The position numbers and the translations under genes are program-made. The notes beneath the pieces were generated by a model that was given only the letters and a program-made list of their open reading frames with translations, was not told where the DNA came from and ran no database searches. Below, one piece after another: positions 45,960 to 57,964 of a stretch of 64,000 nucleotides of DNA. This stretch comes from Cerioporus squamosus (taxonomy: Eukaryota > Basidiomycota > Agaricomycetes > Polyporales > Polyporaceae). The number at the start of each line of letters is the position of its first letter. Position 1 is the first letter of the stretch. Where the stretch lies: the NCBI GenBank assembly GCA_022592435.1, contig JABYQS010000012.1, positions 310,001 through 374,000 of the forward strand, in the 5' to 3' direction.

Positions 45960-47290
45960 GGCCGCGCAGGCTGGTCCTGCTATCCCCCGCTCTCTTCTCC
46001 GAGAGATTCTATCTATCTAATCCGGCCTCCGTTTGCTCATCCCCACTCACCCACCCCCTCAACCCCTCCCGCACCTGCTTCTCGCTCTTCTCTCCCCTCA
46101 TCGTCATCGTCTCGGCTCCCCACCTCTTCGTTGTACATCGCTATTTGGTATTTGGGGCCCGTGTCCCTGCGTCGTCGCTAGCACTGGCAGCAGTGCCAGC
46201 CCGGATGCGGGGTGGACGGGCACGTAACTTATTTCTTTCGCGTTTCTTCGCATTAGATTCGACATCGCCACCACCTGCCTGTTGTTGTAGCATTACATTT
46301 CGGAAGACGCACCCGGTCGCTGCGCCACACATATGTAACATTACCCATACCTATGCCACCTATGCCATACTATGCCACTCTTTTCACGCATCATCGCAGT
46401 GTGCAGTTTTCGCCGAGTACTTAGCGTCGACTTGGAAGTTGGAAGGAGGGGTAAGGTCGAGGGCGGCTTCGGGCCGGACAGCGCAGTGCCATATATAGGC
46501 GCGCAGTTGATTCGGGGTGCCAAGCCTACCACCGCCACCATCTCGTTCTCCTCCCGACTCCGGACTCCGGACTAGTCCTCTTCTAGCAATCCAACTAGAA
46601 CGCCCGGAGCTGGTCGCAAACATGCAAGGCATACATGAGACTGTTGAGTAGAACCTAGTCATGCACGCTTGAGTATCGTGTTGCAACCTCAGGCTCTCGT
46701 GCCACGTCAGTACTGAGCACTCGAAGTCCGTTCCTCAGACGCACTGGACTCAGAGCCTCCATGTCCATGTCCGCTCGTGGAGGCTACGGTCTTTCACGGT
46801 TACTTGGACAAATAGCGACCTGCGCTAGGTTTTGATGCATTGATGCATGCAGCGCAACAACAGGCATGGGTGAAGGAAACCTGCCTTTCGCTGTGCTAGG
46901 CTGCTAGCAGCAGGGCCACAGGCCAAGTGCGGCCTGCCATGCTGTGCGAGTGCAGTGGGCGCATCACCACGGAAGCTACGGATCGTCTTCAGGCTGTCTC
47001 CAGGCGAGAGTACTATGCGCATTCTACTTTGGTGGGAGCCAGGCCGCGCATGCCCGCATTGCGAATTCGATGCATCCGACATTCGTCAGGGGCTCCGCTT
47101 GGCCGGGAGGGAGGTATATCTGCCCTATGAGCCCGACGGGGTGCGCTGCCTACCTTCTTCCTCCTCTTTTGCATTTTCTAGGTCGGCCGTTTCTGGTTTC
47201 TGACCTCTTGCGCATTCGCAGCTGTGGTCGTCCTTTTCGCCCATCACCTTCATTCTTGAAACGTTCGACTTTTTGAGCCCTTCGACGACG
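45960..47290. other. Intergenic region, no gene recognised
   Basis: Pyrimidine-rich 3' flank to about 46,120, then 1.2 kb with no supportable frame. An upstream exon of the following peptidase gene in 47,000-47,290 cannot be excluded. Confidence 0.45.
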
Positions 47291-49578
47291 ATGACTCTCA
47301 GCGGCAGGAGCACTGGCTGGAAGCACCAGCTCGGGGCTCTCATTGGGCTCTACCTTCAGAATTCAGCGGCGAATGTCTCATCTGTGCAGGGGAACATCGG
47401 CGACGTCGTCTGGGGTAGCTGTGCCGACAACAGCACCCTTCCCGGCGCCGAGTGCGGGTACGCCATGTAAGTTACACGCGGATGTCTTGCTGTCTGAGAG
47501 AGTCGCTAATTCCTCAATGCCTGTTCCAGCGTCCCGCTTGATTATTTGAATTCCACTGCAGGCGTCGCCAAGATCGCGCTCGGACGGTACAATGCCACCA
47601 GCACGCCTCGCAAGGGCAGTGTGTTTGTCAACCCGGGTGGTCCCGGAGGCGCAGGCGTGTCTCTTGCGACCGCGTCCGGTGCACACCTGCAGCAAGTTGT
47701 GAGTAGAAGTCGCGCGTTAGGCTAGTAGAACGAACTGACGGTACAGCGCAGATTGGGGAAGAGTACGACATTATTGGCTTCGACCCCAGAGGAATTGGCC
47801 AAACCGAGTATGTTTTGCACGCCTAGCAGCAATGTCTTGTACAGGTTCACCAAGTCTCGTCACGCTTCCGTCTCTAGGCCCGCGACGAGGTGTTTCCCAA
47901 CCCCGGAAGCGCGGAGGGCCTTCATCGCCAATACCGTCATTGATCGAGGATACGACGTTGGTCCGAACTTGACCGACCCTGCAAACCGTTACCACCTCAT
48001 TGAGACGCAGCGGGATGCGGACGCCCTGTATAAGACGCAGTTCGCGATTTGTGGCCAGACCATGGGCGACCAGCTCCGGTACATGGGGACGAGTACCGTC
48101 GCTCGGGACATCGACTTCATGACCACCCTGCTTGATGGCAAGGATGCACTGATGTGCGTATGCGTGTTATAAAACGTCGTAGATCGCTAATATTCGTACA
48201 GTAACTTCTATGGCTTCTCGTACGGAACGGTCATAGGCCAGTACCTCGCGAACATGTACGTCGCTGGTTCGCATCTTCGCAAGCGAGCCCCCTAACGAGG
48301 GAAATTAAACAGGTTCCCGGAACGCATCGGGCGTGTAGCCATCGACGGTGTGGTCAATGCCGATGACTGGGCAAGTGCGTGCAATCCCTCTACACTCCCC
48401 ATGCATCGTGAACTGACGACGTTCCTATCAGACAAGCCAGCATACAAGTGGTACCGGACATGGCTCAGTTCAACGGAGGGTGCATACAACGTCTTCTTCG
48501 AAGATTGTGCCAAGGTATGTAGCATAAGCATCTGGCCCGACATTCATCTTCTCACACCTTTCCAGGCTGGCCCGTCGGGATGTGCTCTCGCAAAGTCTAG
48601 CAACGACTCGGCGACTGATATCTTCAACCGCGTGGAGGACTTCGTGAACAAACTCTATGACGAGCCGCTTCCAGTCCCCAACGCAACCATCCCCGGTATC
48701 CTCACCAATGGTCGTGCCCGTCGTAGGTGTCTGCCGTCTCAAATCGTTCAATCGGTATGGCTGAACAGTGGACCACAGTGTTCTGGATAGGCAACCTCGC
48801 GGTCCCGCAAGGTTGGTCGAACACCGCCCAAGCCTTCGCGGCTGCCATGGCAGGAGATGGGTCTGCCGTCCTGGACGCTGTCAACGAGAAGGAGCTCGTC
48901 GACCTCGAGCGCTCCGCCGTCTCCTGCAATGACAACAAGCCCTTCGCTCCTCCGAAGCCCGAGGACGTGATCGACGAGGCGCTCTTCGTCCAGCAGAACG
49001 TCACCCGCTTCGGCCTCACCATCACCATCTCGGAGCCTGACAGCGGATGCCAGTTCTGGCCCGTCACTCCGCCGGAGCGATACCTTGGCCCGTGGAACAG
49101 CACGACGAAGAACCCGATCCTGATCATCAGTAACACGGTGAGCTTTCATTTACGACACCACGTGTTGTGCCTTTCACCGAGTACGTTGCTTCAGAACGAT
49201 CCCGCTACGCCCATTTCGAGCGGTGAGATCGTCCACAAGACGCTCGGCAACTCCTCCGCCTTCCTAGTGCTGGATGCCCCCGGGGTGAGTATCTCTCGCT
49301 CGTAGCCTAACCAACAGAGACTGATCGCGGTCGTTCAGCACACATCTCTGTCTCTGCCGTCGACGTGTACTGCGCTGAACACCCGCGCCTTCTTCGCCAA
49401 CGGCACGCTCCCCGCGGAGGGGACCATCTGTCAGCCCAACAGCGGGCCGTTCCCAGAGCCGGACACCAGAGCCTCCGGCGCTGTTGGGGCCATTGGGAGC
49501 TCGAAGGCAGTGGTCTCTTCGGACGACCAGCTGCTCGCGAGCCTGCATCATATCTCTTCGCATGTCCTGGGGGCTTGA
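47291..49578 (+). CDS. Secreted alpha/beta-hydrolase peptidase, S33/TAP family
   Basis: Exons 47291..47466, 47530..47698, 47752..47807, 47878..48153, 48202..48255, 48313..48374, 48432..48514, 48566..48722, 48779..49137, 49195..49284 and 49339..49578; 573 residues. Matches the tripeptidyl-aminopeptidase-like (TAP) branch of S33: VPLDYLN, FVNPGGPGGAG (oxyanion region), YDIIGFDPRGIGQTEP, nucleophile elbow GFSYG (Ser near 232), VAIDGVV, then the TAP C-terminal domain with PILIISN, NDPATP (Asp 466) and H495 in GHTSLSLPSTC. These enzymes release amino acids or short peptides from N-termini outside the cell. The N-terminus is only weakly signal-like, so the true start may lie in an unseen upstream exon. 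Exon 8/9 borders were chosen to keep GRARLFWIGNLAVP in frame. Confidence 0.87.
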
Positions 49579-49984
49579 AGAGCCTCAGGCTGATCTCGCT
49601 AAGTGGGAGAGTCGAGTCGCTATCGTACGGACCTTGGAACGCCTGGCATGTTATATATCCTTCGCACAAACAGTATACCTTCTTATCCTTCCAACCGCGC
49701 ACCAAGGGAATGAACTCATGAGATGCTATTCCCCTGTGGTCCGGGCGCGCTATCATAAGCGTGGGACAGTGGACTGCGTCACCAGGTCTTTTTCCGACTT
49801 TGGCTTTCTTCTTGTTTTGCACCACCATCCGACCATGCATGGCTTATTGTCTTGACCCTAATAAGTGCATTTTATCTGCTTGCATGGAGAAGGCTCTTTG
49901 ATGGCTGCGATGTAAGCTCGACAACGTCAACCTGCAGCGTGGGCAGCTTCCAATCCGGACCACGTATCTTCCTCCGCTACCACC
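49579..49984. other. Short intergenic region
   Basis: Between the peptidase stop and the start of the DUF4470 remnant; no coding signal. Confidence 0.45.
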
Positions 49985-51823
49985 ATGTCCTGTCCGGTTT
50001 TCTGGCCCACCGAACGTTCCTTCGACCCTATCGGAAACACTTCTGCCGTCTCTCTCACCAGGGATCTACCTCCGGAAGTCGACGCGGACATCCTGCTCCT
50101 CAATTGCAACGACTGCAGGAACGTCTTGTTCACAGTGTTTTGCGAGCACGCGAACTGTGCGTAAGACGCCTTTTCGATGCACATGCACTCTGAGTGACGC
50201 TGATGTGCTATCTAGCACACAGGAAACTCGACTTCACTTGCTCTGATGTCGACCCTACCCATCTTAGGTACGGTACCTCGATGGCGCGTATGTCTGATTC
50301 GATACTCATTGTAGTACAGCGAGAGCGGTCATCCTCCTCACAATGGTGATGGATGGGACGCCAAACGACATCGTCTGGAACTTCTTCTATCACACCTCTT
50401 TGGATGAAGCGTCATTCGCGACCTTGATGACGCACTGCCGCAAACTCGCAGCTCTCACAGAGTCCCTGGGCGATTGGGATGGATCTGTCTACAGCACGGT
50501 CGTCAAGTTCGGGTCCACTCTCACCCTCTCAGAGGTACACCGTCTTCTGTCGTTGTATGCAGACTCGGACCGTGTAACTGCACCGAAGCCTGCCGATCAC
50601 CCGGCGGAATCTGGCACGGACTCGGCGGAATCTGTCGAAGACGCGGCGTCGAAAATCATCGACTACTATAGTCATTCTTCAGCTCGTTCCGCAGGACCAA
50701 TGCACAAGTCCGCTGAGCGCGTGTTCCAAGAGCACTACAAGCTCTACAGCGAAACGGGCACGACGTTCACGGATGAGCGGGACCAGGCTTCCGCTTCGCA
50801 CCACAACCCCACTTTCCACTACTCCAGACATGGATCTGACTCGGTCGTCCACCCATGCACCGAACCCCTTGCTCCCTTCCATACTGCGCCTGTATTTGGT
50901 GACAACGACAGTGATCGCGTCTCTGTCGCTGATGTTGTCGACGCTGCTCGTCGAGAGTTCAGTCTCTGGTGCCGCACATTCCGGATCGCTGCGGCTAAGA
51001 CCGAACATCTTCTGGTCGTGAGGTTCCTCTTCGGAGACCCGCTGGCGGTCGCTCACACGTTCGAGTACTTCAACCGGTGGAAGATGCTCACCTCTCCCAT
51101 GTTTGTCGCTCCCTGGAGCGCAAAGGTCCTGGAGCTCAGTGCGGCAGAGTATGAGCGGGACCAAGCGCCAGGGACATTCAACGTCATCGACACCTCCACG
51201 CTCTGGCCGAAACCGTCGGCATGTACAACATTCTCCCCCCGCCACTCCTATCCTGTCAACGTCGCCGCAATCGTACAGCGTGCTTTACACAGAGTCTTTC
51301 GTCCGATGGTACGACAACCCCAAGACAGGCCTTGCCGGATACCGCTTTGAGCTGTTCACGGAGACCTCCCTGTGGATAGATCTGTGCCCCGTCGACTTCC
51401 TTGCCGGGTTTTCCTCCAGGTTCAATGTTGAGGAACGCTTCCCAAGCGATGGTCTATCTCTCACATGGCGGCACGATGTCCTAGTCTGGAAGCGACCCTG
51501 TTCAGCAGATATTGTCGCGCACAAGTACCCTTCACCGTTGCTCTCTTTTCCCCAGCCCGAGCAGCTCGCATTCCTCCTGCACGAGACCTATCACGCTCTG
51601 TTCGGCAATGCCGAGTGGACGCGCTTTCTCGTTGCTGGGACGGACGTATGGCATCGAGGTCTGCAGCACGAGAACTTCTACTACTGCACGAGAGAGTCGT
51701 TCGTCTGCCTGCTCAAGTGCGCCAGAGAACGCCTCGGTCTTGCGCCCCGAGACTGGGATCAAGTCATGGAGCTGTTCCTCGAACGGAACCGACAAAGGAT
51801 CAAACAACCGGTGGAGTTTGGCA
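49985..51823 (+). pseudogene. DUF4470 protein gene, frameshifted and truncated
   Basis: Exons 49985..50160, 50223..50267 and 50315 onward start a typical DUF4470 domain: CPVFWPTERSFDPIGNTSAV, LPPEVDADILLLNCNDCRNV, KLDFTCSDVDPTHL and ILLTMVMDG. Many basidiomycete genomes carry such proteins, often with a MYND finger at the end. The frame holds to TFNVIDTSTL near 51,200; the expected next residues (ETVGMYNIL) are then in another frame and the following SVLYTESFVRWYD in a third, so there are two indels within about 60 bp. The last frame continues to about 51,815 (DWDQVMELFLERNRQR), where the sequence enters the inverted repeat and the rest of the family's C-terminus is missing. It is therefore a broken gene cut at the repeat edge. 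The parental function is unknown. Confidence 0.75.
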
Positions 51824-52099
51824 GTAGCCATGGTTTCGGACAAATCTCGGATGAGAACCTGGCCGGTTGGCGAGTCAACGTTTCAACTGCGGAGGGGAGG
51901 TTCGCGCATGCGCAGACATCATCATTGTGTGCACAATTGTGGCGTCAATTCAGCTTCCTTATGTTACCGCAACGATCATGGCCGACGTTGTTCTGGGCGT
52001 TATGACCAACCCACAACTGCGGAGGCAGCAGCCACAGAGGCTGTTGCAGCTCAAGTTGCAGAAACAATGATGTATGGAAGCCAGACCCCGTCCTTTGTC

Positions 52100-52547
52100 A
52101 GTGCTTGATGCAATCGTGATGGTTGTGAGTCGTATCCGTGGCTGATTCTCCGGCCCGACAAAGATGCTAAGGTCCCGGTGATGGGATGGTTCTGCTCCGA
52201 GTCGTGTAGATATGGCACCACTCACGTACAGCGGCCGTTTGACAGTGTCGGCCAGGCGATAGAGGTCACTTCCCAGCCTTAGACTGAAAAATAGAGACAT
52301 GTAGCACACTGAGATAGCCTGATCAAGAGAATGGCCATGGCAAAGTCGACGAAGAGAGAGCACGCGGCGGAATGGCCCGGCAGGCAACGGGGCCATGATG
52401 GCTTCGGCGGTGGCTGTGTACAAAGAACATCATAGGCGCCCATTCCCTAAGCGGGAGTTCGAACAATCACGAACTTGAACCAGCACCCTCGACCACGTCT
52501 CAAACCACCTCATCTCCTGCCGCAAAGCGGCCTCGATTCATCTTAGA
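52100..52547. promoter_or_regulatory. Upstream region of the right FunK1 gene
   Basis: Repeats the left-arm sequence 32,865-33,300 with substitutions and small indels; frames are not preserved, so it probably serves as promoter and leader. Confidence 0.4.
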
Positions 52548-55062
52548 ATGAAACTCCGAACACAGGCCCGCAAGTATAAGAACCCCAGCGCGAGGGCTGT
52601 CGTGAACCCAAGCTCACGCAGTCCTCCGATGTTGTCCTACGAGCCTCCGCGTACCCCTTCTCCTGCCCCTTTGCGGGCTGAGGAGACTCACGGTGATAGC
52701 TCCGGACCATCCACGACTGGCGTGAGTGGTATGTCTCAACCATTTGTCCACTCCCCCTTGAAACCTTGCCATTCCCAACCATCTAATCGCAAGGCCATCG
52801 CAGCATTCCCCGAGGCCGCCAGCGACGCGGTCGATCCCGACTTTCTCAAGAATCACTTCAAGCCAGCTCCGGCCATCGATATTTCCCAAGACATTCAAGA
52901 CAACGTGCAGTCCATACGGGAAGCCGGGAAGGAGGCTCTCATGTACAAGCCTGCCAGCGAGGCTTTGACGTCGATCAGCAAGAAGTTCTTCGGTGCGTCG
53001 TTATCAACTTCATCTCCGCCTGTATTCTCATTTGTGTTACTTATGTAGAGCTCATTGATGGCACTCCTCTCAAGCAGAAGCTACTTGAGAGGCACAAGCA
53101 CTTGAACGGCAAGCTCGACACTCCCCTCACCTTCATCGACCATCATGCCCACTTTCCCACCCACTTCCCCACCACAATTCTCTGCAAAGTGAAGGACGCT
53201 CCCGACCTTCTGGCTGTGTTCAACCCCACCGACTTCACCCAGAAAACCGAAGGCAACTACAAGGGGGTTCCTCACCACCGCGTGGTTAGCATTGTCGAGG
53301 CCAAGGTTGACAAGAATCGTGGTGGTCGCCCACAGGCGGCGAGCTATGCGTACCGCCATCAACAAGCTCGTCCCGACCACCCTATGCTTTTCTGTCTCAC
53401 CATCAACCCGCAGTGGTATCAGGTCATCCTCTCGTCTCCCAATGGCGTTGTCGCCTCCCAGCAGACTTCCTGGGAGAATCTCGACCTCCTCTTGGCGTAT
53501 GTCTACTCTTTCTACGATCCCCGTGACGACCACTTCCTAGACGACGACACGGTACGCTGGAACGCACCCGTGAACGATAAAATTCTCCCCTTCTGGAGCA
53601 TCAAGTTCAAGAACACAGTCTATCGAGGACACTTCGTCTTTGTCGGCGACCCATGGGGTCGACGCACCACAGTCTTCCGTGCCAGCAGTGAAACCGATGG
53701 CCAACTCATCTTCAAGGAGACGTACCGTCACGATGGACGTCGCTTCAAGGAGGAGGAGATCCTCAAGCATATCCATGCTGAGGGGGATATACCGGGTGTC
53801 GTGCGGCTCCAGGGCTGGGAGTACGTTTGCACAGGTGGCAAGCCTCTCGAAATTGGATCTGGCAACGACATAAGACGCAAGGTGCGACTCGCTTTTCTCG
53901 ACGATGGCGAGCGCCTTCGAGCAGCGAAGTCAGTGAACGACTTGCTAAAGGCATGCTACGACATTCTGGAAGGTATGTCTTAGCCTTAGTCTTAGTCTGC
54001 TTCTGTTGAGCGCGACTGATCATCATCCTCTCTGGAAGTTCACCGCACCGTCTACCGGGAACGGAGTGTGCTGCATCGCGACATGAGCATGTACAACATC
54101 CTCATGTACCCGCGTTGCCCAAAGGTGAAAGGGAGGCGCGTGTTCAAACATACTCCTCCTTTCATCAAAGACGTTCTTGGCGGATCTCTTCGGTGAGTTT
54201 GATGCCCAGTCGCCGCTGCCCTTGCTCATATTCTTATAGACCTCTTGAGGATCGTACCGCGGAATGCCTCATGATCGACGAGGACAATGCCGCCATGCTG
54301 GACGCGAGACCGCTGGAGGAGGATAGGGATTTGGCAGATCGTACTGTAAGCAAATCTTTTTACATGGTCGCATTCATCTTCCAACCCATGATCCAGGGCA
54401 CACCGATGTACATCGCTCGTAGTGTGTGTTCGGGGAAGCCCCAAGAGTATGGTATGAGTCTAATGGGCTTTCCAATGCCGACTTTAACAGGAGAAGCGAG
54501 GGACCTGTACGTGAAGGTCCACGGACAGAATCGTTACGACGAATACACAGAGAAGAACCCGTCTACTCGTCACGGCGGTATTCCTCCTCACACGCTCCCC
54601 GATCCCATTCCCCCGTTCGTTCACCGCCCGTGCCATGATGCCGAGTCCATCTACTGGACAATATTTGCTGCACTCCTCCGTGCCCAACCTGATTCCGGTG
54701 CCCGAGAGAAATGGGCAACCCCGATGGTGGCGCAATCCTGGCAGAAACTTCACGACCACGTCATTCCTGACGATCCAAACAATTATCACGACGACCGCGA
54801 GAGCTTCCTCGTGATGGCACGGTCGAGCTTGGAGCGGCATTTCCACCCTGAAATGCGCCAAGTGGCTCATCTCCTCCACGCTATCGGTCAGCAAGTCGCG
54901 CCCGAGTACGAGTTTTGGAAACCTAGGCCTCCAGAAGAGCACCTGCACGAGGCTATGCAACGCCTCATCCTGCAGTACCTCGTGGACCACCGCAACAAGG
55001 ACATTCCTCTGGATCCGGAAAACCTGCGCCCAACAGAGCCTCAGCCCAGTGACTTCAGTTGA
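52548..55062 (+). CDS. FunK1 fungal-type protein kinase (right arm), tail cut by insertion
   Basis: Exons 52548..52728, 52804..52992, 53049..53972, 54039..54192, 54240..54345 and 54397..55062; the first five have the same lengths as in the left kinase. 739 residues. Kinase hallmarks are intact: LIFKETYRHDG, LHRDMSMYN and DED in LMIDEDNAA, then GTPMYIARSV and FVHRPCHDAES. Translation runs a few codons into the inserted element and stops at TGA 55060-55062. The basic C-terminal tail (about 70 residues) present in the left copies is therefore lost, though its coding sequence survives beyond the insertion. The tail has nuclear-signal-like Lys/Arg, so location may change. The kinase domain itself may still work. 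The surviving tail resembles that of the left pseudokinase more than that of the left intact kinase. Confidence 0.87.
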
Positions 55063-55350
55063 CCTCGATTATTTGACGCCCTTAGTTAAGGTGGAAACCG
55101 TATAATTTGGGCCCTTAGTTAAGGGCGGCGTCTAATGGCCCAAATATTTGGGCGCTCTCGTAAGATCGCAGGCGGCGAATATTGGCCAAATATTTCGTAC
55201 GCAGGAAATAAGCCCAAAAGGCGACCTAAAAATGCACACAAGAGGATTGAACCTGGGCCTAAAGAAAGCACACAAGACACCATCCAACTAGGCCACCAGG
55301 GCTTTCTATGCCTGTCTTTACAAAGATATATATCCCAACTGGCGTTCTGC

Positions 55351-55397
55351 GTACAATCATCTACGGCCGAACCGGGTTCGGCCGTAGATGATTGTAC
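55351..55397. repeat. 47-bp perfect palindrome inside the element
   Basis: Two 23-base arms separated by a single G at 55374; the left arm begins GTACAATCATCTACGG. It would form a near loopless hairpin or cruciform. Confidence 0.9.
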
Positions 55398-55640
55398 TTA
55401 TTACTGAGGGTAAGTGTTCGATACATGGAAAGAGTAAGTAACTGTATATATCGCATTGACATCAAGACTGTCTATTTGGGCTGGAATAACGACATGCACA
55501 AGCACCTTATGTATGGAAAAATTGAACATAACAGTCAGTTGTAAACAGGATAAGATGATAGACAATGCGCATGTACTTAGCGGCTCGTTGAAGTGGCGGA
55601 TTGCCATCGGGGACGTTGCGATTCAGTACACTCAAATAGG

Positions 55641-55720
55641 GCTATGGCGCAGTTGGACTAAGTGGTGAAAGTTCTTTATATGGGCATTTAATCGCTGGTT
55701 CAATTCCCTTCGGGTGCATT
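55641..55720 (+). other. tRNA-like Pol III promoter inside the element
   Basis: TGGCGCAGTTGG (55645-55656) fits the A box and GGTTCAATTCC (55697-55707) the B box of tRNA genes, with normal spacing, followed by a T5 run near 55,719. The acceptor and T stems do not pair, so it is not a functional tRNA; a tRNA-derived SINE remnant is the likelier reading. Confidence 0.4.
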
Positions 55721-55910
55721 TTTAGCTCGCTTTTACGCTTCTCTCCACCTGACGAAATATTTGTTGAATATCTGTCACGTACGATCACAGGAGATCGACC
55801 AAATATTTGGCCGATTAGGCGCCTCCCTTAACTAAGGGCCCAAATGATTCGGCTTCCACCTTAACTAAGCGCGTCAAATTATTTAGGGTAGCTGATACTA
55901 ATGCTCAGCC

Positions 55911-56115
55911 TCCTCCGGAGATGAACAAGACCGGAAACACTCAGACGGGTTCCAGGCGCACCGGCTCGCGGACGTCGACGACCTCGAACTCTGGAGAGCC
56001 AACCGTGGTCGACCCCAAGCGCAAGAGCGGGAGCCAGGGAGGGAGAGACAGCAAGCGCCTCAAGGGTCTTCTTGGCTCCCCGGTACCGATCGACGAAGTG
56101 GAGGAGGAGGACTAG
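55911..56115 (+). pseudogene. Displaced 3' end of the right FunK1 gene
   Basis: Downstream of the insertion the original frame continues (MNKTGNTQTGSRRTG to PVPIDEVEEED) to TAG at 56113-56115. It is nearly the same as the C-terminus of the left pseudokinase. It is cut off from its gene by the element's stop codon. Confidence 0.85.
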
Positions 56116-56800
56116 GACTGAAGGACCCCCTCCCAGTCACTACTTGCTCGGACATGGTTCGGCTCTCCTACACAATTCAGCTCGCTTGGCATCCCACACC
56201 GCTACTCACTTATCCGTCAACGCGGGTCCTAGACAGGTAGGCATGATATTAACGGACATCTCATACCCTACGTTTATTCGCTCCATATACCTATACCTAT
56301 ACTGCACGTCGTCTCCATTATCTCGCATGCTCTGGATATGTTGCCAAGTCGCTCGTTTTTATCATCGTGTACGACAATGCCATGTATATATCTCATCATC
56401 CACAACGCATACAGTATCTTCTCCCTGTTTCATCAAGTACTCACGTACGGAATCGAGTCGCTCGCACCCTCTGTCATGTTTTGCTACTAGATTCATTCCC
56501 CGGTTCAATTTGCGTATCGTTTCCTCCTCAAAGACGCAAGCAATATTCGGGTCAGGTGCCGCGAGTCTCTCGACTTCGCTGTCATCACTAGGCGTGTCGC
56601 ACTGTATCTCAAGAGTGCACAACAAGTTCGTCGCGCAGCGACAATCATTCTACTAAGCAATACAACACTGGTGGAACGAAGTGGCAAATCGACAGAGAGG
56701 AGACAGGCAGAAAATGGAGGATGGAAGAGACGATATCATGAGCCTCCCAAGAGCAGGCTGGCTGACAGATGAACGCGAGGTGGGTGGAGAGAGGGTACGA
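56116..56800. other. Shared 3' region between convergent kinase and zinc-finger genes (right arm)
   Basis: Inverted counterpart of 27,195-27,665, somewhat longer because of about 200 bp of extra sequence. No coding signal. Confidence 0.5.
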
Positions 56801-57964
56801 TCAGTATGACATAGAACCTTTCCGCTGGTTCGGATGCTTCTCCGCACATCGCCAAATATGGCGCACGCACGCCGACTCCCGCCACTCGGTCTGCAGACCG
56901 CACAGCGGACAGCGGTACGCGACCTTGAAGTGCACGTTCAGCAGGTGCCTCCCGACGCTCTCGATCGTCATCGCGCCGCCAGCGCCCCTTTGCGCTGCGT
57001 GCGACTGCTTGTGCTTGTGCTTGTCGTCGCTGCTACAAGACTTGCAGTCCGAGATGGGGAGCGGGCAATAGGCCTTGCACGACGCGGAGAGGCCGCGGCA
57101 GTCGTCAGTGAGGCAGAGCTTGTCGTGGTGGTACCGCTTGAAGTGGCCGCGCCATGCAGAATCCTTCGCTTCGAGTACGAGGCCGCAGCCGGACATTGGG
57201 CAGCGGGGGAGCGTGGCCGGCTGGATACGTATGGGCTGGAGGGACTCGGGAAGGCGTCGGTGTACGGCCTTCTTCGTGGTCGTAAGACGCTTCGCCGGGC
57301 GGTGAGGAGCGTACTCGGAGCAATCAGAGGACGGTTCGGCGCCGTCTTCGTAGTCCGAGTCGTCGACCCTGCGCTTGGGCGGCCGCGCGGTCCTATACGG
57401 AAATCGAACATACGTCAGCCAGCTGCTCATACGCTTGGAAACAGGCATGAACTGACCTAGCGTGTGCATTGGACGGCGCATCACCAGGATAGTATCGACT
57501 CCCGCCGGACGAGGTCGGGAACCCCGCGTTTGCGGAAGGGCCAGGCGAGCGTTGCTCGTCCACCTGAGACGCGAGCCACGCGTCGAGCTGGTCGGAGAAC
57601 ACCGAAGGCTGGACGCAGGTCGGGTTGACCTGAGTCATCGAGGCGCAGAACGCAGCCGAGTAATGGTTGGCAGGAGGGTAGAAATCTCCAGAGGGTGGCT
57701 GCCCGCTAGTTCCAGGCTCACAGAGAGTCTGGAACTTGTCGATGCAGAACTGGTCTTGGGCAACCTCGCCTTGTACGAAAGTGTCGTAGCCGAAGAATGC
57801 GTTGTAGTCGATGGTCGGCGGCATCTCTGGGGCGAAGTCCTGCACGAGTGGTGCATCGGCCAGGCTGGCTGCGCGTCAGTCAAAGGGCAGTGTCCGAGTA
57901 CTTATGAGACCTATGCTCACCGGGCGGGGTCATAGAAGGTCTCGGAGTTCATGAAGAAGGACAT
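56801..57964 (-). CDS. Zinc-finger protein, right copy (intact)
   Basis: Exons 57964..57921, 57864..57457 and 57392..56801; 347 residues. The first intron uses the second of two nearby AG acceptors to keep RLADAPLVQDF in frame. Same protein as the left copy except for a handful of substitutions and one extra codon in the finger region (HHDKLC for HHELC). Removal of the 64-nt second intron here keeps the frame, joining AHAR to TARPPKRR. Acidic, Pro-rich N-terminal half; basic segment; Cys/His-rich C-terminus with CPMSGCGLVLEAKDSAW-HFKRYHH and CPLCGLQTEW. A nuclear, DNA-binding role is plausible from the fingers and the basic patch, but the family was not recognised. This copy probably shows the ancestral gene structure. 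Confidence 0.82.

Larger units (their letters stand above)
55047..55903. mobile_element. hAT-like non-autonomous DNA transposon (MITE-type) inserted in a FunK1 gene
   Basis: 857 bp with imperfect terminal inverted repeats of about 105-115 bp that align without gaps (left CAGTGACTTCAGTTGACC, right reversed CATTAGTATCAGCTACCC; both then share TTTGACGC and TTAGTTAAGGTGGAA and GGGCCCTTAGTTAAGGG). It is flanked by CTCAGCC on both sides (55040-55046 and 55904-55910), a 7-bp target duplication that becomes 8 bp with one mismatch. Uninterrupted paralogues show the empty site. Subterminal CCAAATATTTGG words recur. No transposase frame. The target-site size and CAGTG end suggest hAT. Confidence 0.85.

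Noticed and set aside
51206..51285. An intron explaining the frame changes in the DUF4470 gene
   Set aside because: A GT at 51,222 and AG near 51,284 would join the second and third frames but would delete conserved residues and still leave the first frame change unexplained.
55641..55720. A functional tRNA gene in the transposon
   Set aside because: A and B boxes fit, but the acceptor and T stems do not pair and no clear anticodon arm can be drawn.
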